64,000 nt of DNA, from assembly GCF_904848665.1 (NCBI RefSeq), contig NZ_CAJHCQ010000008.1, positions 186,001 through 250,000 on the forward strand. Direction: 5' to 3'. Below, one piece after another: positions 17,329 to 25,352 of the stretch. Both the position numbers and the translations under genes were made by a program. Each line of letters starts with the position of its first letter. The first letter of the stretch is position 1. Origin of the DNA: Paraburkholderia hiiakae (GTDB taxonomy: Bacteria; Pseudomonadota; Gammaproteobacteria; Burkholderiales; Burkholderiaceae). The notes under the pieces are model-generated. The model saw only the letters and a list, made by a program, of their open reading frames with translations. It had not been told where the DNA came from and searched no databases.

Positions 17329-18921
17329 ATGGCGAACACGTTGCAACTGCCGCAAGGCATGCAGATCACGGCTGAAATCCAGCCCGGCTTCGAAACGATC
17401 CTCACGCCCGAAGCGCTCGAACTCGTCGCGAAGCTGCATCGCGCGTTCGAGCCGCGCCGCCAGGAACTGCTGAAGGCACGCGGCGAGCGCACCAAGCGCC
17501 TCGACGCCGGCGAGCGCCCCGACTTTCTTGCCGACACGAAATCGATCCGCGAAGGCGACTGGAAGATCGCAACGCTGCCGAAGGATCTCGAATGCCGCCG
17601 CGTGGAAATCACGGGCCCGGTCGAACGCAAGATGATCATCAACGCGCTGAACTCGGGCGCGGACTCGTACATGACCGACTTCGAGGACTCGAACTCGCCG
17701 AACTGGGAAAACCAGATCGTCGGCCAGCTCAACCTCAAGGACGCCGTGCGCCGCACGATCTCGCTGGAACAGAACGGCAAGACCTACCAGCTCAACGACA
17801 AGACCGCCACGCTGATCGTGCGTCCGCGCGGCTGGCACCTCGACGAAAAGCACGTGACGGTGGACGGTCAGCGTGTCTCGGGCGGCGTCTTCGACTTCGC
17901 GCTCTATCTCTTCCACAACGCGAAGGACCTGATTTCGCGCGGCAGCGGCCCGTACTTCTATCTGCCGAAGATGGAAAGCCATCTCGAAGCACGCCTGTGG
18001 AACGATATCTTCGTCGCGGCGCAGGAAGGCGTGGGCATCCCGCGCGGCACGATCCGCGCGACGGTGCTGGTCGAGACGATCCTCGCCGCGTTCGAGATGG
18101 ACGAAATCCTCTATGAACTGCGCGAGCACAGCTCGGGCCTCAACGCGGGCCGCTGGGACTACATCTTCTCGGCAATCAAGAAGTTCAAGAACGACAAGGA
18201 CTTCTGCCTCGCCGACCGCTCGCAGATCACGATGACGGTGCCGTTCATGCGCGCCTACGCGCTCGAACTGCTCAAGACCTGCCACAAGCGCAACGCACCG
18301 GCTATCGGCGGCATGAGCGCGCTCATCCCGATCAAGAACGACGCTGCCGCCAACGACAAGGCCATGGGCGGCGTGCGTTCGGACAAGGCGCGCGACGCCA
18401 CCGATGGCTACGACGGCGGCTGGGTCGCGCACCCGGGCCTGGTGCCCATCGCGATGGAAGAGTTCGTGAAGGTGCTCGGTGACAAGCCGAACCAGATCAG
18501 CAAGCAACGCCCCGATGTGAACGTCGCGGGCAAGGACCTGCTCGACTTCCGTCCGGAAGCGCCGATCACCGAAACGGGCCTGCGCAACAACATCAACGTG
18601 GGCATCCACTATCTCGGTTCGTGGCTCGCGGGCAATGGCTGCGTGCCGATCCACAACCTGATGGAAGACGCCGCGACGGCTGAAATCTCGCGCTCGCAGG
18701 TGTGGCAGTGGATCCGCTCGCCCAAGGGCAAGCTCGAGGACGGCCGCAAGGTCACGGCCGAACTCGTGCGCGAACTGATCCCGCAGGAGCTGGACAAGGT
18801 GAAGGCGTCGGTGGGCGGCGACACGAAGCCGTACGAGCGCGCCGCGCAGATCTTCGAACAGATGTCGACGTCGGAAAACTTCGTCGAGTTCCTGACGCTG
18901 CCGCTGTACGAAGAGATCTGA
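17329..18921 (+). CDS. aceB: Malate synthase A
   Basis: AceB condenses glyoxylate with acetyl-CoA to give malate. The 530-residue length fits isoform A rather than the longer isoform G. Conserved parts include MTDFEDSNSPNWEN, RPRGWHLDEKHV and the C-terminal HNLMEDAATAEISRSQVWQW, with Asp447 as the likely catalytic base. The ATG at 17329 has AAGGAG seven bases upstream. It follows the dehalogenase gene closely and is ended by a strong terminator. With aceA at 13240 it completes the glyoxylate shunt. Confidence 0.97.
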   Translation: MANTLQLPQGMQITAEIQPGFETILTPEALELVAKLHRAFEPRRQELLKARGERTKRLDAGERPDFLADTKSIREGDWKIATLPKDLECRRVEITGPVERKMIINALNSGADSYMTDFEDSNSPNWENQIVGQLNLKDAVRRTISLEQNGKTYQLNDKTATLIVRPRGWHLDEKHVTVDGQRVSGGVFDFALYLFHNAKDLISRGSGPYFYLPKMESHLEARLWNDIFVAAQEGVGIPRGTIRATVLVETILAAFEMDEILYELREHSSGLNAGRWDYIFSAIKKFKNDKDFCLADRSQITMTVPFMRAYALELLKTCHKRNAPAIGGMSALIPIKNDAAANDKAMGGVRSDKARDATDGYDGGWVAHPGLVPIAMEEFVKVLGDKPNQISKQRPDVNVAGKDLLDFRPEAPITETGLRNNINVGIHYLGSWLAGNGCVPIHNLMEDAATAEISRSQVWQWIRSPKGKLEDGRKVTAELVRELIPQELDKVKASVGGDTKPYERAAQIFEQMSTSENFVEFLTLPLYEEI

Positions 18922-18954
18922 TCGTTCCGCATCTCTAACGAATAGCCGATGGAA

Positions 18955-18994
18955 AAGGCCCGGCGGATGCGAATCCGCCGGGCCTTCGTGTTTT
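18955..18994. terminator. Intrinsic terminator after aceB
   Basis: A 14-base arm at 18955-18968 pairs perfectly with 18973-18986 around the loop GCGA. A T-containing tail (CGTGTTTT) follows on the plus strand, and TTTCC follows on the minus strand. It serves aceB and may also serve the convergent gene at 19034-19441. Confidence 0.85.
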
Positions 18995-19033
18995 CATGCG
19001 CCGCGCTCGCAGGAAGCGCCGCGCGTCTACCGA

Positions 19034-19441
19034 TCAGCGCGCACGCCGATGCGCGACCCAGTCGCCGCCTGCGATCTCGGGGCGTCCTGCAATGGCGGCA
19101 CACGCGACCGGATAGTAGAGGCAAGCGATACGTTCGCCCTGCACCTCGATATCCACTTCCTTCGAAACGAAGAGACCATCGACGCCCGGATAAACCTGCT
19201 CGATTTCGTCGAGCACGGCGAGGAGCGCGTCGTCGATTTCGTAGACGTCGCCGACGACCGTCGATGGCGCATCCGACGCTTCGGCCACCATCCCTGGATA
19301 GGTACCGAAGTCGAAGAGCCGACCGGCAAGCGTGGTGAGACCGAGGTGACGCGGGCGCGCGATCGCGTGGCGATCCGCCGCGACGTTGATGTCGTTGATC
19401 TCGCCCGCGCGCAGCGTGCCGTAGACGAACACATATTTCAT
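19034..19441 (-). CDS. Gamma-glutamylcyclotransferase-like (AIG2/YtfP fold) protein
   Basis: This 135-residue protein starts with MKYVFVYGTLRAGE. The VYGTLR motif forms the substrate-binding loop of the gamma-glutamylcyclotransferase-like fold. Acidic residues in GDVYEIDDALLAVLDEIE correspond to the region that usually supplies the general acid. Family members act on gamma-glutamyl amines or peptides, or have unknown roles. The start at 19441 is supported by GAAGGAGAG upstream. It is monocistronic and convergent with aceB. Confidence 0.85.
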   Translation of the reverse strand: MKYVFVYGTLRAGEINDINVAADRHAIARPRHLGLTTLAGRLFDFGTYPGMVAEASDAPSTVVGDVYEIDDALLAVLDEIEQVYPGVDGLFVSKEVDIEVQGERIACLYYPVACAAIAGRPEIAGGDWVAHRRAR

Positions 19442-19623
19442 GGCTTTGCTCTCCTTCAAGGCGGCTCGCCTCACACGAGCACGCTATCGATTCGTCCGCA
19501 TTATGCCCGGCCATAAATGCGTGCTGCCCAAGCCGCTGCGCGCGAGGCGTCTACAATGGGTGCGCCAGATCCGGCAACCCCATCGGCAAACCCGTCACCC
19601 AACCCGCCGCCACCGTGCCCGTC

Positions 19624-20529
19624 ATGACCGAGGATCCGCCCAACTCTGCGGCCAACACCACAAGCAACCAGGTGCCGCCGCGCGCCGAACTCATCGACAT
19701 CCCGCCCGAGTTCGCGCCTACGCCCACGCATCCTATCCGGGTGCGCTCGCGGCCCATGCCGGCCGGCGTGTGCATCGCGCAGCACACGCACGCTTGGGCG
19801 CAGCTCGCCTACTCGTCGCGCGGTGTGCTGCGCATGGCGACACCCGGCACGACGTGGATGGTGCCGCCCTCGCGGGCGATCTGGGTGCCCCCTCACGTCA
19901 CGCACGAGGTGGCGATCGTCGAGGACGCATTCCTGCGCACGCTCTATGTAGACGAGTCGGTGATTCCGCCCGGCCTCGACGCGTGCCGCGTGGTCGAAGT
20001 CTCAGGCCTGCTGCGCGAGACGATCGCCGCGCTCGACGAGCGGGGCATTGCGACGGCGCGCGAGCGCCTGCTGGGCGCGCTGGCGCTCGACGAGATCACG
20101 CGCTCGGCGCCGCTGCCGCTCGCTGTGCCGATGCCCGAGGAAAAACGCCTGCGCGCGCTGTGCGAGGCGCTGATCGCCGACCCGGCGGGACCGGGCTCGC
20201 TCGAATACTGGGCCGCACACGTCGGAGCGAGTACGCGCACGATCGCGCGGCTCTTTCGTCAGGAACTCGGGGTGAGCTTTTCGCAGTGGCGCCAGCAGGC
20301 GATTCTCGCTCGCGCGATTCCGCTGCTCAATCAGGGACGCCCGATGGCCGTCGTGGCGCAGGAACTCGGCTACCAGAGCCAGAGCGCATTTTCGGCGATG
20401 TTTCGCCGCGCGTTCGGCGAGAGCCCTCGCGCCTTCATCGCGCGCGGCACGGGCGATCGCGACGAGCATGAACCTGAAGACTCCGTGGCCGCCGGGCGCG
20501 ACGACAATCGTGACAACAGCGTGCGTTGA
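19624..20529 (+). CDS. AraC family transcriptional regulator
   Basis: The 301-residue protein has a cupin-like N-terminal sensing domain (IAQHTHAWAQLAYSSRGVLR) and two helix-turn-helix units in the C-terminal third (LEYWAAHVGASTRTIARLFR and MAVVAQELGYQSQSAFSAMF). The second unit is followed by FGESPRAFIAR, typical of AraC proteins. The last 20 residues are acidic and probably disordered. The ATG at 19624 lacks a clear ribosome binding site; a GTG at 19615 is an alternative. No obvious target lies beside it, because the next gene is convergent. Confidence 0.88.
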   Translation: MTEDPPNSAANTTSNQVPPRAELIDIPPEFAPTPTHPIRVRSRPMPAGVCIAQHTHAWAQLAYSSRGVLRMATPGTTWMVPPSRAIWVPPHVTHEVAIVEDAFLRTLYVDESVIPPGLDACRVVEVSGLLRETIAALDERGIATARERLLGALALDEITRSAPLPLAVPMPEEKRLRALCEALIADPAGPGSLEYWAAHVGASTRTIARLFRQELGVSFSQWRQQAILARAIPLLNQGRPMAVVAQELGYQSQSAFSAMFRRAFGESPRAFIARGTGDRDEHEPEDSVAAGRDDNRDNSVR

Positions 20530-20547
20530 ACCGGATGGCAGTTGCGT

Positions 20548-21012
20548 TCAGACAAGCCGCGTCATATGGCGAATCGAGCCAAGCCGCGCAAGCCTCGGAC
20601 CCGCCACGCGATAACCCATGCGCAGATAAAGACGCGCCGCCGGGTTATCGACGAACACGCGAAGTTGCAGTTCGCGCAGGCCACGCTCGCGGGCCCATTG
20701 GTGCGAGATGTCGAGCAAGAACGTGCCGGCGCCATTGCCGCGATAGCCTTGGGCGATCTGCACGTCGCGAATGTGCAGCGAGTCGCCTTCTTGCGTCACG
20801 CGCAGCACGCCGATCGCCTCGCCGTCGAGTTCGAGGACGAAATTCTCCGACTCGCGATAGCTCGCCAGAAAGAGATCGCCGCGCCAGACGAGGTGATGCC
20901 GCAGATAGTAGCCACCCATGTTGTTGCGCGTGAGCGTCTCCGCGAACTCGAAATCGTCCATGGTGGCACGGCGCAACTGAAACGGCGACGGAATGTCGTT
21001 GGGTGCGAACAT
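20548..21012 (-). CDS. GNAT family N-acetyltransferase
   Basis: This 154-residue protein has the GNAT acetyl-CoA-binding region IRDVQIAQGYRGNGAGTFLL (motif A, R/Q-x-x-G-x-G/A) and a C-terminal LQLRVFVDNPAARLYLRMGY (motif B). The substrate is unknown. The ATG at 21012 starts MFAPNDIPSPFQLRRA; the frame stays open upstream through tRNA sequence, which is not coding. It lies downstream of the tRNA operon on the same strand but beyond that operon's terminator, and converges on the AraC gene. Confidence 0.85.
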   Translation of the reverse strand: MFAPNDIPSPFQLRRATMDDFEFAETLTRNNMGGYYLRHHLVWRGDLFLASYRESENFVLELDGEAIGVLRVTQEGDSLHIRDVQIAQGYRGNGAGTFLLDISHQWARERGLRELQLRVFVDNPAARLYLRMGYRVAGPRLARLGSIRHMTRLV

Positions 21013-21144
21013 GACGGCAAACGGGGGAAACGAAGTTTCGACAACGCTACGATAACGCGCGGCCGCCGGCAATCGCAGATTGTCCGTACGGCAAAATGAA
21101 ATGGCGCGTAGGGAAAGGATGGGACGGAAGTAGGAGAAAGGTCT

Positions 21145-21184
21145 GCGGAAAAAGAAAAAGCCCGTTGGACGTATCCAACGGGCT
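21145..21184 (-). terminator. Terminal intrinsic terminator of the tRNA operon
   Basis: On the minus strand AGCCCGTTGGA and TCCAACGGGCT form a perfect 11-bp stem (21159-21169 with 21174-21184) around a four-base loop. It is followed by TTTTTCTTTTT. It lies just beyond the CCA end of the last tRNA-Asp. Confidence 0.93.
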
Positions 21185-21190
21185 TCGTTC

Positions 21191-21267
21191 TGGCGGAGCG
21201 GACGGGACTCGAACCCGCGACCCCCGGCGTGACAGGCCGGTATTCTAACCAACTGAACTACCGCTCC
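21191..21267 (-). tRNA. tRNA-Asp (GTC), copy 3 in transcription order
   Basis: This is a full 77-base cloverleaf with encoded CCA. The acceptor stem GGAGCGG pairs with CCGCTCC, and the anticodon loop CTGTCAC gives GTC. It is the last gene of the operon and is followed directly by the strong terminator. Confidence 0.97.
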
Positions 21268-21348
21268 AGCTTGCTGCGCAACCTGCGGGCATCGGTTGAT
21301 TCCCGCTGGCGGCGTCGCCACACTACGCTTTGGCGCCGCATTTTGATT

Positions 21349-21424
21349 TGGCGTCCCCTAGGGGATTCGAACCCCTGTACTCACCGTGAAAGGGTGATGT
21401 CCTAGGCCTCTAGACGAAGGGGAC
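21349..21424 (-). tRNA. tRNA-Glu (TTC), copy 3 in transcription order
   Basis: This 76-base tRNA has encoded CCA. The acceptor stem starts GTCCCCT and pairs with AGGGGAC, and the anticodon loop CTTTCAC gives TTC. Its sequence is identical to the other two Glu copies in the window. Confidence 0.97.
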
Positions 21425-21462
21425 AACACAGGCATAAGCCTTGAAACCACTTTAGAACTACT

Positions 21463-21485
21463 GCCGTTCGCAACTACCGAACGGC
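21463..21485 (-). repeat. Terminator-like hairpin without T-run between tRNA units
   Basis: GCCGTTCG (21463-21470) pairs perfectly with CGAACGGC (21478-21485) around a seven-base loop. It sits just after tRNA-Asp copy 2, where the other units have terminators, but lacks a T tract on the minus strand. It looks like a decayed terminator. Confidence 0.6.
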
Positions 21486-21493
21486 TTTGAATC

Positions 21494-21570
21494 TGGCGGA
21501 GCGGACGGGACTCGAACCCGCGACCCCCGGCGTGACAGGCCGGTATTCTAACCGACTGAACTACCGCTCC
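21494..21570 (-). tRNA. tRNA-Asp (GTC), copy 2
   Basis: This 77-base tRNA-Asp differs from the other two copies by one base in the D loop (TTCAGTCGG instead of TTCAGTTGG). All stems and the GTC anticodon are intact, so it should be functional. Confidence 0.97.
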
Positions 21571-21651
21571 AGCTTGCTGCTCAACCTGCGGGCGTCGGTC
21601 GATTCCCGCTGGCGGCGTCGCCACACTACGCTTTGGCGCCGCATTTTAATT

Positions 21652-21727
21652 TGGCGTCCCCTAGGGGATTCGAACCCCTGTACTCACCGTGAAAGGGTGA
21701 TGTCCTAGGCCTCTAGACGAAGGGGAC
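21652..21727 (-). tRNA. tRNA-Glu (TTC), copy 2
   Basis: This 76-base tRNA with encoded CCA and anticodon TTC is identical to the neighbouring Glu copies. Confidence 0.97.
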
Positions 21728-21761
21728 AACACGGGCTTGCGCCTGTAATCGTCACTTTAAC

Positions 21762-21793
21762 TAAAAAGCCCGCTCACAGTTTCTGAACGGGCT
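21762..21793 (-). terminator. Internal terminator-like hairpin after the first tRNA-Asp
   Basis: On the minus strand AGCCCGTTCA pairs with TGAGCGGGCT (one G.T wobble) around a seven-base loop, followed by TTTTTAG. The stem covers 21767-21776 and 21784-21793. It could end part of the transcripts after the first Glu-Asp unit. Confidence 0.65.
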
Positions 21794-21798
21794 CGATC

Positions 21799-21875
21799 TG
21801 GCGGAGCGGACGGGACTCGAACCCGCGACCCCCGGCGTGACAGGCCGGTATTCTAACCAACTGAACTACCGCTCC
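21799..21875 (-). tRNA. tRNA-Asp (GTC), copy 1
   Basis: This 77-base tRNA with encoded CCA is the first Asp gene in transcription order. It is identical to copy 3. Confidence 0.97.
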
Positions 21876-21950
21876 AATTCGACACAGTCAGATGGATGTC
21901 GATTGATTTCCACCTGATGCCTCGCCAATCTCATCGACGACGCTCATGTC

Positions 21951-22026
21951 TGGCGTCCCCTAGGGGATTCGAACCCCTGTACTCACCGTGAAAGGGTGAT
22001 GTCCTAGGCCTCTAGACGAAGGGGAC
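21951..22026 (-). tRNA. tRNA-Glu (TTC), copy 1
   Basis: This 76-base tRNA with encoded CCA and anticodon TTC lies between tRNA-Ala and tRNA-Asp. The spacer after it differs from those of the other two units. Confidence 0.97.
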
Positions 22027-22081
22027 ATGATCTTTTCAGATAATGCCGTTACCACACGCTACTGCGTACTACGCGTTCTGT

Positions 22082-22157
<76 letters not shown>

Positions 22158-22175
22158 TTGCAGAACAGAAGCGAG

Positions 22176-22204
22176 ATTTTAAACATCAATTTCGCTTTCG
22201 TCAA
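22176..22204 (-). promoter_or_regulatory. Sigma-70 promoter of the tRNA operon
   Basis: On the minus strand TTGACG (22204-22199) and TAAAAT (22181-22176) are separated by exactly 17 bases. Transcription should start near 22169, leaving about 11 bases before tRNA-Ala. This is one of the best promoter matches in the window and fits a strongly expressed stable RNA operon. Confidence 0.88.
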
Positions 22205-22403
22205 GAGCTTTTGAATCGTTTTTTGAAGCGCTTCGAGGTTTCGTTGAAACATCGTTGCCCGATTCTGCGGCTCTTTGCGTGAGATTTGCTGCTCATTTAC
22301 CGCTCATTTGCAACTCTCTCGCGCTCCGTATTCAACGGAGCCCGAATACTACAAGAACTGCCGCGCGGGCGCTAGGGTCAAGGCGAAAAATTCTTCAAAA
22401 AAT

Positions 22404-23825
22404 TTACTTTGCAGCCGAAATGCCCTTCTCGATACGGTTCACCACCGCATCGCGGCCGAACAACACGAGCACCGCATCGACCGACGGCGTATGCGTCGTA
22501 CCCGCCACAAGCAAACGGGCCGGCATCGCTAGTTGCGGCATCTTGAGCTTGTGCGTGGCAAGCGTTGCCTTGAGCGCGGCCGAGACGCCCTCCTTCGTCC
22601 ACTCAGCGCCCTTGAGCGCCGCGGCGAGGTCGGCGAGCGCGGGCCGCACCGCTTCCGTGATGTGCTGCGCAAGTGCTTCGGCTTCTGGCTGCGGCTCGCG
22701 GTAGAACATCATCGCGCTCTCGGCGATCTCCTTGATCGTGTTCGCACGGTCCTTGAAGAGCGCGACCACGCCTTCGAGCGGCGGACCCTTGGCAAGTGCG
22801 GCCTCGTCCACGCCGAGCGCGGCGAAGAACGACTTCGAGAGCTCGGCGAGCCGCGCATTGTCCACTTCCTTCAGGTAGTGGTTGTTGAGCCAGTTGAGCT
22901 TGTTGTGGTCGTACTGCGCGGGCGACTTGCCCAGATGCTCGAGGTCGAACCAATCGACGAACTGCTCGCACGTGAACACTTCGGCGTCGCCGTGCGACCA
23001 GCCCAGACGCGCGAGATAGTTGAGCACCGCTTCCGGCAGATAGCCTGCGTCGCGATAGCCCATCACGCTCATCGCGCCGTGGCGCTTGCTCATCTTCTCG
23101 CCCTGCTCGTTGAGCACGGTAGGCAAGTGCGCATAGACCGGCGGCTCGCCGCCGAGCGCGCGCAGGATGTTGATCTGGCGCGGCGTGTTGTTCACGTGGT
23201 CGTCGCCGCGAATCACATGCGTGATCTTCATGTCGAGGTCGTCCACGACCACGCAGAAGTTGTAGGTCGGCGTGCCGTCCGGGCGGGCGATCACGAGGTC
23301 GTCGAGCTCTTCGTTCGAGATCTCCACGCGGCCCTTGACGGCGTCGTCCCATGCCACCACGCCCGTGAGCGGGTTACGGAAGCGCAGCACCGGCTGCACG
23401 CCCTCCGGCGGCGTGGGCAGCACCTTGCCCGGCTCCGGGCGCCACGTGCCGTCGTAGCGCGGCTTCTCGCCGGCGGCGCGCTGGCGCTCGCGCAGCGCAT
23501 CGAGCTCCTCGGTGGACATGTAGCACGGGTACACGAGACCCTGCTCCTGCATCTCCTTGAGCACTTCGCGATACCGGTCCATGCGCTGCATCTGGTAGAA
23601 CGGGCCTTCGTCGAAATTCAGGCCGAGCCATTCCATGCCTTCGAGGATCGCATCGACCGATTCCGACGTCGAACGCTCGAGGTCGGTGTCTTCGATCCGC
23701 AGCACGAAGACGCCCTTGTTGTGGCGCGCGAACGCCCACGGGTACAGCGCGGAACGGATGTTGCCGAGATGGATGAAGCCGGTCGGGCTCGGCGCGAAGC
23801 GGGTACGGACGACAGAGGTAGTCAT
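22404..23825 (-). CDS. gltX: Glutamyl-tRNA synthetase
   Basis: GltX (473 residues) charges tRNA-Glu. The class I HIGH-type motif lies in FAPSPTGFIHLGNIRSALYP at the N-terminus, and the KMSKR motif in EKMSKRHGAMSV near residue 246. The helical anticodon-binding domain fills the C-terminal third. It is directly upstream of the tRNA-Ala/Glu/Asp operon on the same strand, though the operon has its own promoter. The divergent neighbour is the patatin-like gene. Confidence 0.97.
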   Translation of the reverse strand: MTTSVVRTRFAPSPTGFIHLGNIRSALYPWAFARHNKGVFVLRIEDTDLERSTSESVDAILEGMEWLGLNFDEGPFYQMQRMDRYREVLKEMQEQGLVYPCYMSTEELDALRERQRAAGEKPRYDGTWRPEPGKVLPTPPEGVQPVLRFRNPLTGVVAWDDAVKGRVEISNEELDDLVIARPDGTPTYNFCVVVDDLDMKITHVIRGDDHVNNTPRQINILRALGGEPPVYAHLPTVLNEQGEKMSKRHGAMSVMGYRDAGYLPEAVLNYLARLGWSHGDAEVFTCEQFVDWFDLEHLGKSPAQYDHNKLNWLNNHYLKEVDNARLAELSKSFFAALGVDEAALAKGPPLEGVVALFKDRANTIKEIAESAMMFYREPQPEAEALAQHITEAVRPALADLAAALKGAEWTKEGVSAALKATLATHKLKMPQLAMPARLLVAGTTHTPSVDAVLVLFGRDAVVNRIEKGISAAK

Positions 23826-24307
23826 GGGCGATTACTCGAGAACGATGCGAGGACGATGCCATCCGGGGCGCGGCGCTGGCGGTAAAAGCAGCCACGGCGG
23901 CGGACGGCCAGGGTTCGCGGCGCAGTCAGCCCGCGCGGCGGGCGCGGGAGCGCCTGGGCGCACAAGCTCGCGCGCGAACGGGAATCCGGAAAATTAGAGA
24001 CCGGATTATACCCGCCATGCACCGCTTCGGCCTGGGGCGAGGCCCGGCGTACATCTGCATGTGCCGCGCGTAGCTCACGCGAATATACGCGCGCTCGCAA
24101 ACCGGCAGGCGCATTGTCATCTACCGACACATCGCGTTACATGCACGCCTGCTAAACCGGCCGCGCTTTGCCTTATGATGTCGGCGCGCCGCCACCACGC
24201 TGCGGCGTCGCGCGCGCAAACACCGATACTCAGCCGCCCGCGCGAGCAGACCGGGGTACCGCGTCGTTACTGCTAGAACACGAACGCGGACCGCATGGAG
24301 AACCTTT
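23826..24307. other. Divergent intergenic region between gltX and the patatin-like gene
   Basis: No gene is supported here. The gltX leader has no clear strong promoter. On the plus strand, TATGAT near 24174 could be a weak -10 box for the lipoprotein gene, without a good -35. The open frames that cross the region have no family likeness. Confidence 0.4.
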
Positions 24308-25252
24308 TTGAAGCAGTCATCGCCCTCGTTGAGCCGCCGCCACTTTTCGCTTGCGGCCGCCTCCACCGTCCTTGCCGCCTGCACGACCGCGGGCACCCAG
24401 ACCGCCAGCGTCCCGCCGCCCGTCACCACCGCGCCACCACCGCCCGTCGCCAAGCCGACGAGGACGATTCGCGTGGGCCTCGCGCTCGGCGGCGGCGCGG
24501 CGCGCGGCTTCGCGCATATCGGCGTGATCAAGGCGCTCGAGGCGCGTAACGTGCAGATCGACTTCGTGGCCGGCACGAGCGCGGGCTCGGTCGTCGCGGC
24601 GCTTTACGCCTCGGGCATGAACGGTTTCGCACTCAACAAGCTCGCACTGACGATGGACGAAGCCTCGATCAGCGACTGGGCGATGCCGTTTCGCACGCGC
24701 GGACTCTTGCAGGGTGTGGCGCTCCAGACCTATCTGAACACCACGCTGCACGACCGCCCCATCGAAAAGATGGCGAAGCCGCTTGGTGTCGTCGCAACTG
24801 ACCTGCGCACGGGGCAGCCCATCCTGTTCCAGCGTGGGAACACGGGTATTGCCGTGCGCGCGTCGTGCAGCATTCCATCGATTTTTGAGCCGGTGAAGAT
24901 CGCGGGCCACGAATACGTGGATGGCGGCCTCGTGAGCCCGGTGCCTGCCTCGTTCGCACGCAAGATGGGCGCCGATTTCGTAATCGCCGTCGATATCTCG
25001 GCTCGCCCGGAAACAGCCGCGACGCTCAGCCAGTTCGATGTGTTGATGCAGACCTTTACGATCATGGGCCAGACGATCAAGACCTACGAACTCGACAAGT
25101 ACGCCGACGTCGTGATCCGCCCGAACCTCAACGCGATGTCAAGCAGCGACTTCACGCAGCGCAACGCGGCTATTCTCGCGGGCGAGGAAGCGGCTGCGCG
25201 CATCATGCCGGAACTCGAGCGCAAACTCGCCGCGGCGCGCCTGACGGCCTGA
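24308..25252 (+). CDS. Patatin-like phospholipase lipoprotein
   Basis: This 314-residue protein is a predicted serine acyl hydrolase. The oxyanion loop is in GLALGGGAARGFAH (about 57-70), the nucleophile is Ser91 in GTSAG, and Asp205 in VDGG completes the dyad. The N-terminus has a twin-arginine stretch (SRRHF) and a lipobox VLAAC with Cys25, followed by a Pro/Thr linker. It is therefore probably exported and lipid-anchored. The start is a TTG with GGAG seven bases upstream. It is related to RssA/YchK-like patatins. The substrate may be membrane lipid or an ester and is not defined. Confidence 0.85.
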   Translation: MKQSSPSLSRRHFSLAAASTVLAACTTAGTQTASVPPPVTTAPPPPVAKPTRTIRVGLALGGGAARGFAHIGVIKALEARNVQIDFVAGTSAGSVVAALYASGMNGFALNKLALTMDEASISDWAMPFRTRGLLQGVALQTYLNTTLHDRPIEKMAKPLGVVATDLRTGQPILFQRGNTGIAVRASCSIPSIFEPVKIAGHEYVDGGLVSPVPASFARKMGADFVIAVDISARPETAATLSQFDVLMQTFTIMGQTIKTYELDKYADVVIRPNLNAMSSSDFTQRNAAILAGEEAAARIMPELERKLAAARLTA

Positions 25253-25291
25253 TCGCTGGACCTGAGCGCCCCTGCAGCGGCCGCACAAACA

Positions 25292-25325
25292 CAAAAAGCC
25301 TGCTTCGCGAGAAGCAGGCTTTTTG
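25292..25325. terminator. Bidirectional terminator between the patatin and NlpC/P60 genes
   Basis: A 15-bp perfect stem (25292-25306 with 25311-25325) around GCGA contains an A-run on the left and a T-run on the right. It ends both convergent genes. Confidence 0.95.
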
Positions 25326-25352
25326 TGCTACAGGTGAGCTACAAAACCCCGA

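Larger units (their letters stand above)
21191..22026 (-). repeat. Triplicated tRNA-Glu/tRNA-Asp unit of about 303 bp
   Basis: Three copies of a Glu-Asp gene pair follow each other. The offset is 303 bases between units one and two for both genes, and about 300 between units two and three. The Glu-Asp spacers of the two lower-coordinate units are almost identical, while the third has diverged. This indicates tandem duplication. Confidence 0.9.

Noticed and set aside
21013..21321. Extension of the GNAT gene through tRNA-Asp
   Set aside because: The translated tRNA (GRGFESRPLRQ type peptides) is a common annotation artefact; the same peptide recurs at the next tRNA-Asp.
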